A DNA stretch of 16,018 nt, from assembly GCA_002841605.1 (NCBI GenBank), contig PHAF01000025.1, forward strand, positions 1 through 16,018, read 5' to 3'. The notes below the pieces were generated by a model, which saw nothing but the letters and a program-made list of their open reading frames with translations, was not told the DNA's origin and searched no databases. Origin of the DNA: Firmicutes bacterium HGW-Firmicutes-10. Lineage in GTDB: Bacteria > Bacillota_I > Bacilli_A > Erysipelotrichales > Erysipelotrichaceae. Positions 7,453 through 14,205 of the stretch are shown here, one piece after another (the first letter of the stretch is position 1; each line of letters starts with the position of its first letter). The translations under genes and the position numbers were made by a program.

Positions 7453-8304
7453 TTAAACTTTGTAATCCAATGTAAATCCGTATCCTTTGACCTCAGTCGT
7501 TTCATTGGCTATAAAGAAGGCGTGTTTATCAATTGATTGAATGATATGTGTCAACTCCGGATATTGATTTTTTGTGATAACAGCCAAAATAACGGGGCGC
7601 TCTTCCCCGGTAAATCCTCCGGTAGCATTCAGCAAAGTCGTTCCTCGATCGAGTTTTTCATGAATCAAAGGAATCAATTCTTTATAATGCTCCGAAATGA
7701 TGTATACGGCTTTTGCTTGTTGCCCGCCAAAAACCAGAATTTTATCTAACGAAAATGCACATGCCCAAACAGAAATGAATCCAATTAAAACTGCTTCAAG
7801 ACCAAAAGCATATAATCCTAGCAGTACAGTAAAAGCATCCACAATCAAAACGAGCTTATGGATTTCGATATGTGTGTATTTATGGATAACCAAAGGCGGG
7901 ACATCCATACCTCCAGTCGAAGATCCACTGCGAATGACCATACCGACTCCGATTCCCGCTAATAATCCACCATACAAACTTGCCAATATCGGATCCAGAT
8001 TTTGGGTATACTGCATCCTCACCGTAAAGGTAAGCATAAATGGATATAGAAAGGAACTTATGGCTGTACTGAAGGCAAACTGACGCCCCAGGGCCATAGC
8101 TCCGATGATAAATAATCCAATAACTAAAACATTGATTACGATCGCGGGTGATATGTTGAGCAAAGGTTGCAGTGCAACCGCAATCCCGGCAACACCACCC
8201 GATAAAATATTGTATGGCAAAATAAACATTCCGACCGATATAGCCAAAATGTAATTTCCGATGACTAATAGCAAACTATTCTTAATCCAATCTTTCTTTA
8301 TCAT
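7453..8304 (-). CDS. YitT-family membrane protein (DUF161 plus DUF2179)
   Basis: A 283-residue protein of the YitT family: an N-terminal membrane part with about five or six hydrophobic helices (roughly residues 8-195) and a cytoplasmic C-terminal DUF2179 domain (about 200-283). Family signatures are NILSGGVAGIA near 32, the glycine-rich GLLAGIGVGMVIRSGSSTGGMDV (about 113-135) and, in the C-domain, DRGTTLLNATGGFTGEERPVI. The transported substrate of this family is not established. It has an extended -10 promoter and an AAGAGG ribosome site. The gene ends 93 bases before ftsE with no clear terminator, so partial read-through into ftsE cannot be excluded. Confidence 0.9.
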   Translation of the reverse strand: MIKKDWIKNSLLLVIGNYILAISVGMFILPYNILSGGVAGIAVALQPLLNISPAIVINVLVIGLFIIGAMALGRQFAFSTAISSFLYPFMLTFTVRMQYTQNLDPILASLYGGLLAGIGVGMVIRSGSSTGGMDVPPLVIHKYTHIEIHKLVLIVDAFTVLLGLYAFGLEAVLIGFISVWACAFSLDKILVFGGQQAKAVYIISEHYKELIPLIHEKLDRGTTLLNATGGFTGEERPVILAVITKNQYPELTHIIQSIDKHAFFIANETTEVKGYGFTLDYKV

Positions 8305-8325
8305 ATCTATATTCCTCTTGTGCCT

Positions 8326-8354
8326 ATTATATCACTGAAACTTAACTTCGATAA
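8326..8354 (-). promoter_or_regulatory. Extended -10 promoter of the YitT-family gene
   Basis: On the minus strand a perfect TATAAT (8326-8331) is preceded by TG one base away, giving TGATATAAT, an extended -10. The -35 position (8349-8354, TTATCG) is poor, as is usual for extended -10 promoters. It is divergent from the opuA promoter. Confidence 0.65.
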
Positions 8355-8386
8355 CCCCTTCACAAAGAATGATAAGTAAGCAGAGT

Positions 8387-8415
8387 TTGACATACTGCCA
8401 ACTTGTATGTATAAT
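8387..8415 (+). promoter_or_regulatory. Perfect consensus promoter of the opuA operon
   Basis: TTGACA (8387-8392) and TATAAT (8410-8415) are separated by 17 bases, so both hexamers and spacing match the sigma-A consensus exactly. Such a promoter is strong by default and usually needs a repressor; the flanking dyad fits this. The transcript should start near 8422. Confidence 0.9.
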
Positions 8416-8426
8416 GTAGTATGTCA
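8388..8426. promoter_or_regulatory. Bipartite operator candidate bracketing the opuA promoter
   Basis: TGACATACT (8388-8396) and AGTATGTCA (8418-8426) are perfect 9-bp inverted repeats separated by 21 bases. The left arm overlaps the -35 element and the right arm covers the expected transcript start. The arm centres are 30 bases apart, about three helical turns, so both arms face the same side of the DNA. The geometry resembles the bipartite operator reported for BusR on busA/opuA promoters. The regulator is not encoded in the window. Confidence 0.6.
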
Positions 8427-8455
8427 GTTATGAGAGTTTGGTTTTTCTCATGACA
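8422..8455 (+). other. Possible stem-loop at the 5' end of the opuA mRNA
   Basis: TGTCA (8422-8426) plus TGAGA (8431-8435) can pair with TCTCATGACA (8446-8455), giving a 10-bp stem with a 4-base bulge and a 10-base loop. It starts at the predicted transcript start and ends just before the ribosome site, leaving that site free. It could protect the 5' end of the message. Confidence 0.4.
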
Positions 8456-8474
8456 AAAATACAGGAGGAATTTT

Positions 8475-9452
8475 ATGAAAAAACTGTTAATTACGGTCAT
8501 TTTGGCCATGTTCGTTTTAGTCGGATGTGCTCCGGCTAGCACAGAGAAGCATATTGTATTTACAGACGCCGGGTGGGATAGTGCGATTATCCACAACAAC
8601 ATCGCCGGATTTATCGCGGAAACCGCATTTGGGATGACATGGAGTCAATTGCCTGGATCTACCCCGATTACTTACGAAGCAATCAAAAACGGAGAGATTG
8701 ATCTTCACATGGAAATGTGGACAGACAATATACCCTCATACTTAAACGATGTCGCCAGTGGAGCCGTGTTGGAATTAGGTGTAAACTTTGATGACAACAG
8801 TCAAGGATTTTATGTGCCTCGCTACGTAATCGAAGGAGATGCCTCACGTGGTATCGAACCAATGGCACCGAATTTGAGATATGTTGCTGATTTATTGAAC
8901 TATGCAGATGTATTTGTCGATGATGAAAACCCGAGCATGGGTCGTGTCTATGGAGCTATCCCAGGTTGGGCTGCCGATGATATCATGTTTAAAAAGTATG
9001 AATATCTAAAACTAGATGAAAAGTTTGTTTACTTTCGACCGGGTTCGGATGCTGCATTGGCTGCCGCATTTACCGGGGCTTATGAAAGAGGCGAAGCTAT
9101 CGTTGGCTACTATTGGGAACCAACATGGTTGATGGGGAAATATGATTTCGTATTGCTGGAAGATGCACCGTTTAACCCCACAGACTTTCTGCAAGGGAAA
9201 ACAGCATTTGACTCAGTTCGTGTAACTATTACAACTCGCCCTGGATTTGACGTCGATCACCCCGAGTTTTCTGCCTTTTTAAGAAGATATAAAACATCGA
9301 GTGCATTGACATCAGAAGCTTTGACTTACATGCAAGATACAGGTGCCGATTATAAAGCAACGGCTCTTTGGTTTTTAAAGAATAATGACTATTTGCTGGA
9401 TGAGTGGTTGGATGCCGATAAAGCCGCAGCTGTTCGTGAAGCACTAAAGTAG
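8475..9452 (+). CDS. opuAC: Glycine betaine/quaternary amine-binding lipoprotein (OpuAC-like)
   Basis: A 325-residue extracytoplasmic binding protein of the OpuAC/ProX family. A lipoprotein signal ends in the lipobox LVGC (Cys18). Family features are FTDAGWDSA near 29-37, HMEMWTDN near 78, the GWAADD block near 164, and VGYYWEPTW (210-218). Tryptophans 34, 82, 165, 214 and 218 and tyrosines 212-213 are candidates for the aromatic cage that holds a trimethylammonium head. Glycine betaine is the most likely ligand, but proline betaine, choline or carnitine cannot be excluded. An excellent ribosome site (AGGAGG) precedes ATG 8475. It is the first gene of the operon; the next ribosome site overlaps its stop codon. 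Confidence 0.9.
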   Translation: MKKLLITVILAMFVLVGCAPASTEKHIVFTDAGWDSAIIHNNIAGFIAETAFGMTWSQLPGSTPITYEAIKNGEIDLHMEMWTDNIPSYLNDVASGAVLELGVNFDDNSQGFYVPRYVIEGDASRGIEPMAPNLRYVADLLNYADVFVDDENPSMGRVYGAIPGWAADDIMFKKYEYLKLDEKFVYFRPGSDAALAAAFTGAYERGEAIVGYYWEPTWLMGKYDFVLLEDAPFNPTDFLQGKTAFDSVRVTITTRPGFDVDHPEFSAFLRRYKTSSALTSEALTYMQDTGADYKATALWFLKNNDYLLDEWLDADKAAAVREALK

Positions 9453-9461
9453 GAGAACTTT

Positions 9462-10319
9462 ATGGATATTTACAAGTTTCCGTTTCAAATCAAAATTGAT
9501 GTTGAAGCGATTGATAGAGCTGTTCGCAATTTCGCGGTGACTTTTGATGTCGTTCTCAAAATGATGCGTAACGGTTTAAATGGATTATTGAACTCAACGC
9601 AAGCACTATTGACCATTATCCCCTGGTGGGTATTGGTCTTGCTTGTCGTCTTTCTGGGATACAAACAAACCGGAAAGATCAAAACAGGTATCGTCTACGG
9701 ATTGATGCTCTCTGCCATTGGAATTGTCGGATTGTGGGGTTTGATGTTAACGACCCTATCAATCGTCATAGCCTCGGTAGCTCTATCCGTTTTGATGGGT
9801 TTCCCTATAGGCTTATTAATCTCTACCAGTGACCGTGCGAACCGATGGGTTCGCCCGATCTTGGATACAATGCAAACGATGCCGGTATTTGTTTATCTGA
9901 TTCCGGCTGTATTGCTCTTTGGGTTAGGTAAAACCCCCGCTGTCATTGCGACCACGATTTACGCGATCGTCCCGATCATTCGCTTAACTAACTTAGGAAT
10001 TCGACAAGTCGATTCTGAAGTCGTGGAAGCAGCGAAAGCATTTGGTTCGACGAAATCTCAGGCCATGATGAAAGTTCAAATTCCCCAAGCTTGGCCGACC
10101 ATCATGGCCGGCGTCAACCAAACCTTGATGATGGCAATGGCAATGGTCGTTACCGCATCAATGATCGGTGCTGCAGGGCTTGGAATGGAAGTTTTAATTT
10201 CAGTCAACCGGGTCGAAGTCGGGCGGGGACTAGTTTCAGGTACAGCCGTTGTTCTTCTGGCTATTTTGCTCGATCGTCTAAGTCAAGGCTGGACGAAAGA
10301 TAAGAAGGAGGATGTATGA
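9462..10319 (+). CDS. opuAB: Glycine betaine ABC transporter permease (OpuAB/ProW-like)
   Basis: A 285-residue membrane subunit of the ProW/OpuAB type. An amphipathic N-terminal stretch precedes about six or seven hydrophobic segments between residues 45 and 275. The EAA loop that contacts the ATPase is clear at VVEAAKAFGSTKSQAMMKVQ (about 187-206), followed by IPQAWPTIMAGVNQTLMMAM, typical of this subfamily. LDTMQTMPVFVYLIPAVLLFGLG is another family hallmark. The ribosome site AGGAG overlaps the upstream stop codon (TAGGAG), and the last four bases overlap the ATPase start (ATGA), so translation is coupled throughout the operon. Confidence 0.93.
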   Translation: MDIYKFPFQIKIDVEAIDRAVRNFAVTFDVVLKMMRNGLNGLLNSTQALLTIIPWWVLVLLVVFLGYKQTGKIKTGIVYGLMLSAIGIVGLWGLMLTTLSIVIASVALSVLMGFPIGLLISTSDRANRWVRPILDTMQTMPVFVYLIPAVLLFGLGKTPAVIATTIYAIVPIIRLTNLGIRQVDSEVVEAAKAFGSTKSQAMMKVQIPQAWPTIMAGVNQTLMMAMAMVVTASMIGAAGLGMEVLISVNRVEVGRGLVSGTAVVLLAILLDRLSQGWTKDKKEDV

Positions 10320-11497
10320 TGGAATCCCCTGTAATCAAGGTTGAAAATGTAAGTAAACTTTTCGGTCGCAACCATAAAGAAGCAGTTGAAATGTTAAATA
10401 ATGGAGCAACGAAAGCCGATGTTCTTAAGGAAACCGGTGTAACCGTTGCCTTGTGGGATGTCAACTTCGAGGTTTATCCCGGAGAAGTATTCGTTATTAT
10501 CGGATTATCCGGTTCAGGAAAATCTACGTTGGTCCGCTGTTTCAATCGATTAAACAAACCGACCTCCGGCTCGATTCACTATAAGAATCAAGCTATAGAA
10601 GAGCTTACACAAAAGGAACTGATTTCCTATCGTCGAGACAACATTGCCATGGTTTTTCAAAACTTTGGTCTGATGTCTCATCGCAATGTCATCAGTAATG
10701 TTGAGTATGGACTAGAAGTCAAAAACGTCGGTAAAGAGCTTCGGAAGCAAAAGGCGTTGGAAATGATCAAAATGGTCGGTCTTGACGGAGTGGAGAATGC
10801 ACCAATCAGCAGTTTATCCGGAGGGATGAAACAACGCGTCGGTTTAGCCCGTGCACTTGCCAATGAACCCGAGGTCTTATTGATGGATGAACCTTTTTCG
10901 GCATTGGATCCCCTAGTAAAAAAAGATATGCAGTTTGAACTATTATCGATTCAACGAAAGTTGAACAAGACCATTATCTTTATTACCCATGATATCAACG
11001 AAGCATTTAAACTCGGAGATCGAGTTGCGATCATGCGTGACGGCAAAGTAATTCAAATTGACACACCGGAGGCCATGATCACCAACCCTGCCGATGATTA
11101 TGTCCGTGAGTTCATTGAAGGAGCGGACAAGTCGAAGGTCATGAGTGTACGTCAAGTCATGATTACCCCATCATGTATCGTCAAAACATCCGATGGTGCA
11201 AATCGTGCAATCGTGGAAATGCGTTCCAACAATGTATCCAGTGCGTACATCGTTAATGAAAAGATGGAATTCAAGGGTATGTTGACGCTCGATGGAGCGA
11301 TTAAAGCCCGGGATACCAAAGGAAAAATATCCGAGTATTTCTCGGATGATGTGATTACGATTAATACAGATGCGACGATCGGAGATGCGATGCCCTTGGC
11401 GGCAAACGCAAAATATCCGATTGCAATATTGGAAGACAACAAACTAAAGGGAATCATAACAAAAGCGTCGTTGATATCGACGCTTGCGGAGAACTAG
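10316..11497 (+). CDS. opuAA: Glycine betaine ABC transporter ATPase with tandem CBS domains (OpuAA/ProV-like)
   Basis: A 393-residue ATPase energising uptake. It has the ProV/OpuAA-specific N-terminal segment (about 1-50, including ADVLKETGVTVAL), Walker A GLSGSGKST (63-71), signature LSGGMKQ (167-173), Walker B VLLMDEP (187-193), and a C-terminal pair of CBS domains (about 278-335 and 338-393). In characterised OpuA transporters the CBS pair senses ionic strength and, in some species, binds cyclic di-AMP to shut transport; here that is inference. The ATG at 10316 lies 4 bases after AAGGAGG; the second ATG at 10319 lies 7 bases after it and may be the real start, a difference of one residue. 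The stop overlaps the pcp stop on the other strand. Confidence 0.93.
   Translation: MMESPVIKVENVSKLFGRNHKEAVEMLNNGATKADVLKETGVTVALWDVNFEVYPGEVFVIIGLSGSGKSTLVRCFNRLNKPTSGSIHYKNQAIEELTQKELISYRRDNIAMVFQNFGLMSHRNVISNVEYGLEVKNVGKELRKQKALEMIKMVGLDGVENAPISSLSGGMKQRVGLARALANEPEVLLMDEPFSALDPLVKKDMQFELLSIQRKLNKTIIFITHDINEAFKLGDRVAIMRDGKVIQIDTPEAMITNPADDYVREFIEGADKSKVMSVRQVMITPSCIVKTSDGANRAIVEMRSNNVSSAYIVNEKMEFKGMLTLDGAIKARDTKGKISEYFSDDVITINTDATIGDAMPLAANAKYPIAILEDNKLKGIITKASLISTLAEN
11455..11485 (-). terminator. Terminator of pcp inside the 3' end of opuAA
   Basis: On the minus strand AAGCGTCG / CGACGCTT (11478-11485 with 11463-11470) forms a perfect 8-bp stem with a 7-base loop, followed by TTTTGTTAT. 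It lies just beyond the pcp stop and within the last codons of opuAA. Confidence 0.75.
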
Positions 11498-12120
11498 GAA
11501 GCGATCATGTCGCTTTCTTTTTTTATGATGGTTTCAATGGCCAAAGTGATTCCTTTAACCATCGTTTCCAATGGCATGGAAGGAAATGACGGTTTATCTA
11601 TGATTTGCTCCGGAAGAAATGGAACATGTATAAATCCCGAGCAAACATCCAGTTGTTTTAACTCACAATAATGACGGATTGAATAAATCACGTGGTTACA
11701 AATAAAAGTACCTGCAGTGTTTGAAATCGAAGAAGCGATACCTTCATCTCTTAATCGGTGCATCATGTCTTTGATTGGCAGATTGACAAAATATGCATCC
11801 GGGCCATTCTCATCGATTTTCTCATCTGAAGGCATATTATGTTCATTATCCTCAATTCCATAATCATCGATATTGATTCCGACTCTTTCAAAGGTTATGT
11901 CCGGACGTCCGCCTGCTTGACCAAGACTAAGCACCACATCGGGACGATATGCCTCGATGGCTTCAATAATAACTTTTACGGACTTGTATCTGACTGTCGG
12001 AATTTTTAGTTTAATTACCGGTTGACCCAGAATCTGATCTGGCAACAATTTCAATATTTCCAATGACGGATTGATCATTTCTTTTCCGAAAGGCTCAAAA
12101 GCACTGACAAGTATCTTCAT
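11494..12120 (-). CDS. pcp: Pyrrolidone-carboxylate peptidase (pyroglutamyl peptidase I)
   Basis: A 208-residue cytoplasmic cysteine peptidase (family C15) that removes N-terminal pyroglutamate from peptides. The catalytic triad is visible: Glu78 in ITFERVGIN, Cys141 in AGTFICNHV, and His165 in GFIHVPFLP. The order and spacing match the known enzyme (Glu81, Cys144, His168 in the Bacillus enzyme). The N-terminal MKILVSAFEPFG and the LGQAGGRPDI segment are also diagnostic. The open frame runs on to 12204, but ATG 12120 has AGGTGG 5 bases upstream, and a good promoter lies between the two starts, so 12120 is the start. The gene stands alone, converging on opuAA with overlapping stop codons. Confidence 0.95.
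   Translation of the reverse strand: MKILVSAFEPFGKEMINPSLEILKLLPDQILGQPVIKLKIPTVRYKSVKVIIEAIEAYRPDVVLSLGQAGGRPDITFERVGINIDDYGIEDNEHNMPSDEKIDENGPDAYFVNLPIKDMMHRLRDEGIASSISNTAGTFICNHVIYSIRHYCELKQLDVCSGFIHVPFLPEQIIDKPSFPSMPLETMVKGITLAIETIIKKESDMIAS
11497..11524 (+). terminator. Terminator of the opuA operon inside the 3' end of pcp
   Basis: GGAAGCGA / TCGCTTTC (11497-11504 with 11510-11517) forms an 8-bp stem including one G-U pair and a 5-base loop, followed by seven T. It begins at the last base of the opuAA stop codon and is read in the opposite direction as the final codons of pcp. Confidence 0.87.
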
Positions 12121-12125
12121 GATTT

Positions 12126-12131
12126 CCACCT
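12126..12131 (-). promoter_or_regulatory. Ribosome site fixing the pcp start
   Basis: AGGTGG on the minus strand lies 5 bases before ATG 12120, downstream of the pcp promoter, and settles the start against the longer open frame. Confidence 0.75.
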
Positions 12132-12139
12132 CAAATTTC

Positions 12140-12168
12140 AATATATACCTGTGCGCTCGATGAGTCAA
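12140..12168 (-). promoter_or_regulatory. pcp: Sigma-A promoter of pcp
   Basis: On the minus strand TTGACT (12163-12168) and TATATT (12140-12145) are 17 bases apart, each one base off consensus. The predicted transcript start is near 12133, just before the ribosome site. Confidence 0.75.
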
Positions 12169-12236
12169 TACATCACATAGTAATTTCTGAAATATGCAAG
12201 TCATCCTTAATCGATGGCAACTTACCGAAAAGACAT

Positions 12237-12264
12237 TTGCTTTTTACCTCTTATCTTTTACAAT
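12237..12264 (+). promoter_or_regulatory. Likely promoter of the lipoprotein-MBOAT-DHHW operon
   Basis: TACAAT (12259-12264) is one base off consensus, and TTGCTT (12237-12242) lies 16 bases upstream. The -35 is weak. It sits about 40 bases before the first gene of the operon and is divergent from the pcp promoter. Confidence 0.5.
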
Positions 12265-12304
12265 CAACAACGTAGCGGTAATCGCTTTGTAAAGGAGAAT
12301 ATAT

Positions 12305-12826
12305 ATGAAAAAACTGATACTTATGCTTTTTGTTTCGCTCTTGTTGGTTGGTTGTACTCAAGCAGCTCCAAGCGGCTTTACGGAAGCTCAGTTTGACAAG
12401 GCCGTAGAAGCGGTGAAGGATGTTTATGGTGAGGATTACGTCCCATCGGCTGAGATCAATCTTCAACAACTTGAAGAGGTGTACAAAATCAATAAAGACT
12501 GGATCAAAAAGAGTTTCGCCGAAGGCCCGATGATGTCATTGAACACAGATATGTTTATAGCTATCATGGCGACCGACGGTAACGTTGACAAAGTCGAACA
12601 AGCATTATTGGATTATAAGGAATACTTAATCAATGAGTCATTCCAATATCCGATGAATATGCCGAAAGTCAAATCGACTCAAGTCGTAAAAAAAGGTAAT
12701 CTGGTATTTTTGTTGGTCTTAGGTAAATATGATGACCGTCAAGAACCAACCGATGAAGAAGCATTGAAATTCGCACAAGACGAAATTCAACGCGGAGTAA
12801 ATGCGATTAACGAAGCACTGAAATAG
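12305..12826 (+). CDS. Small lipoprotein, probably DUF4358-type
   Basis: A 173-residue protein with a lipoprotein signal ending in the lipobox LVGC (Cys17), followed by about 155 mostly polar residues. The region from VKDVYGEDYVPS to the late KKGNLVFLLVLGKYDD, with KVEQALLDYKEYLIN in the middle, resembles DUF4358 lipoproteins that commonly sit beside MBOAT and DHHW genes in Bacillota; this assignment is from memory of the family. No catalytic motif is seen. It is the first gene of the three-gene operon, 15 bases ahead of the acyltransferase gene, so a supporting role in polymer O-acylation outside the membrane is inferred. The ribosome site is AAAGGAG, 8 bases before the ATG. Confidence 0.75.
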   Translation: MKKLILMLFVSLLLVGCTQAAPSGFTEAQFDKAVEAVKDVYGEDYVPSAEINLQQLEEVYKINKDWIKKSFAEGPMMSLNTDMFIAIMATDGNVDKVEQALLDYKEYLINESFQYPMNMPKVKSTQVVKKGNLVFLLVLGKYDDRQEPTDEEALKFAQDEIQRGVNAINEALK

Positions 12827-12841
12827 AAAGAAGGAGCAAGC

Positions 12842-14197
12842 ATGGTATTCAGCAGTCTGATATTCTTATTTAGATTTTTACCCATCGCTTTGCTCCTGCT
12901 TTTTTTAACTCCAAAAAAATACCAAAATCTTTTGCTTTTCGTTCTTAGCTTAATTTTCTATGCATGGGGAGAAGTGCGGTATATATTCATAATGTTTTTC
13001 TCAGTCGTACTGGACTACTCTGTTTCACAAGGAATCGAACATAACCGAAGTCACCCTTGGATCCCCAAACTCATGCTTTTAATATCTTTATCCGGAAATC
13101 TCGGGATGCTATTCTTTTTCAAATATCTCGGATTTATCGGATCACTCATATCACTCGACTTACCGACACTGACATTGCCTTTAGGAATAAGTTTCTACAC
13201 ATTTCAAACGATGTCCTATACGATCGATGTGTATCGCAATAAAGTGAAAGCCGAGAACAATATCATCGACTTTGGTGCCTTTGTTTGTCTATTTCCACAA
13301 CTCATTGCCGGCCCGATCGTCAAGTATACTCAAATCGCTTATGAGTTGAAACATCGGGTGATTTCGATGGATAAGTTTGAATCCGGTCTGAAGTTGTTTT
13401 TACTGGGTTTAGCCAGCAAGGTTCTATTGGCCAACAACATCGGCATGATGTGGGATGATATTGCACGTCTGCCTGTTGAAAGTCTATCAACCGCGACCGC
13501 GTGGCTTGGAACACTTGCCTTTGGATTTCAAATCTACTTTGACTTTTCAGGTTATTCCTTGATGGCTATCGGATTGGGTTCAATGCTCGGATTTACTTTC
13601 CCTCAAAACTTCAACTATCCTTATATATCAAAGAGCATTACAGAATTCTGGAATCGCTGGCATATGACCTTGGGTTCCTGGTTTAAGGAATATGTATACA
13701 TTCCGTTGGGCGGAAATCGAAAAGGTATCCCTCGTCAAATCATCAATCTGCTCATCGTATGGTTTTTAACCGGATTCTGGCATGGCGCAGCTATCAACTT
13801 CATTCTTTGGGGTTTGTATTTCTTTGTTTTACTGGTCATTGAAAAGTTGGTATTGTTGCGTTGGCTGAATCGTCACCAAATCCTTGCCCGTTTATACTTT
13901 GTCTTCTTCATACTGATCGGTTGGGCTATTTTCGCAATCAGTGATCTGACCGTACTTCATCAATATATGATTTCAATGTTTACTTTGCAGTCATCTACAC
14001 AATGGTTGTACTTCATCAGTAACTACGGCGTAATTTTGATTTTCTGTTTGATATTCTCAACAGATATCCCTAAAAAAGTGATTAACTCCGTATCATTCCC
14101 GCTGGTCGAGACTTCGATGGTCACCGCACTGTTTCTGCTTTGTGTTGCCTATCTTGTCGATTCATCGTACAATCCGTTTCTCTATTTCCGGTTTTAG
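12842..14197 (+). CDS. MBOAT-family O-acyltransferase (AlgI/DltB-like)
   Basis: A 451-residue polytopic membrane protein with around ten hydrophobic segments. MBOAT family hallmarks are clear: the catalytic histidine His314 in LTGFWHGAAINFILWG, the upstream block SITEFWNRWHMTLGSWFKEY (265-284), IPLGGNRKG next to it, and FQTMSYTIDVYR near 121. AlgI-type members move acyl groups, usually acetyl, across the membrane onto an extracytoplasmic polysaccharide, together with a periplasmic or surface partner that finishes the transfer. The partner here is probably the DHHW protein encoded 8 bases downstream. The polymer acylated is unknown. DltB is a relative, but no other dlt gene is present, so D-alanylation is unlikely. 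Confidence 0.93.
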   Translation: MVFSSLIFLFRFLPIALLLLFLTPKKYQNLLLFVLSLIFYAWGEVRYIFIMFFSVVLDYSVSQGIEHNRSHPWIPKLMLLISLSGNLGMLFFFKYLGFIGSLISLDLPTLTLPLGISFYTFQTMSYTIDVYRNKVKAENNIIDFGAFVCLFPQLIAGPIVKYTQIAYELKHRVISMDKFESGLKLFLLGLASKVLLANNIGMMWDDIARLPVESLSTATAWLGTLAFGFQIYFDFSGYSLMAIGLGSMLGFTFPQNFNYPYISKSITEFWNRWHMTLGSWFKEYVYIPLGGNRKGIPRQIINLLIVWFLTGFWHGAAINFILWGLYFFVLLVIEKLVLLRWLNRHQILARLYFVFFILIGWAIFAISDLTVLHQYMISMFTLQSSTQWLYFISNYGVILIFCLIFSTDIPKKVINSVSFPLVETSMVTALFLLCVAYLVDSSYNPFLYFRF

Positions 14198-14201
14198 GAG
14201 G
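14196..14201 (+). promoter_or_regulatory. Ribosome site fixing the DHHW gene start
   Basis: AGGAGG overlaps the MBOAT stop codon (TAGGAGG) and lies 4 bases before ATG 14206. The upstream in-frame ATG 14140 has no such site and would overlap the MBOAT gene by 58 bases. Confidence 0.75.
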
Positions 14202-14205
14202 TCCT

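Noticed and set aside
8360..8602. Minus-strand open frame of 80 codons across the opuA promoter region
   Set aside because: It covers the opuA promoter and the start of the binding-protein gene on the other strand and has no ribosome site or promoter of its own.
12121..12204. N-terminal extension of pcp to ATG 12204
   Set aside because: The promoter and ribosome site of pcp lie inside the extension, and known family members begin at MKILVSAFEPFG.
12274..12286. Small hairpin AGCG-N5-CGCT in the leader of the lipoprotein gene, considered as a riboswitch element
   Set aside because: Four base pairs in a leader of about 35 bases are too little to support any regulatory RNA.
14140..14205. N-terminal extension of the DHHW gene into the MBOAT gene
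   Set aside because: The AGGAGG site lies between the two candidate starts, and the extension merely reads MBOAT sequence in another frame.
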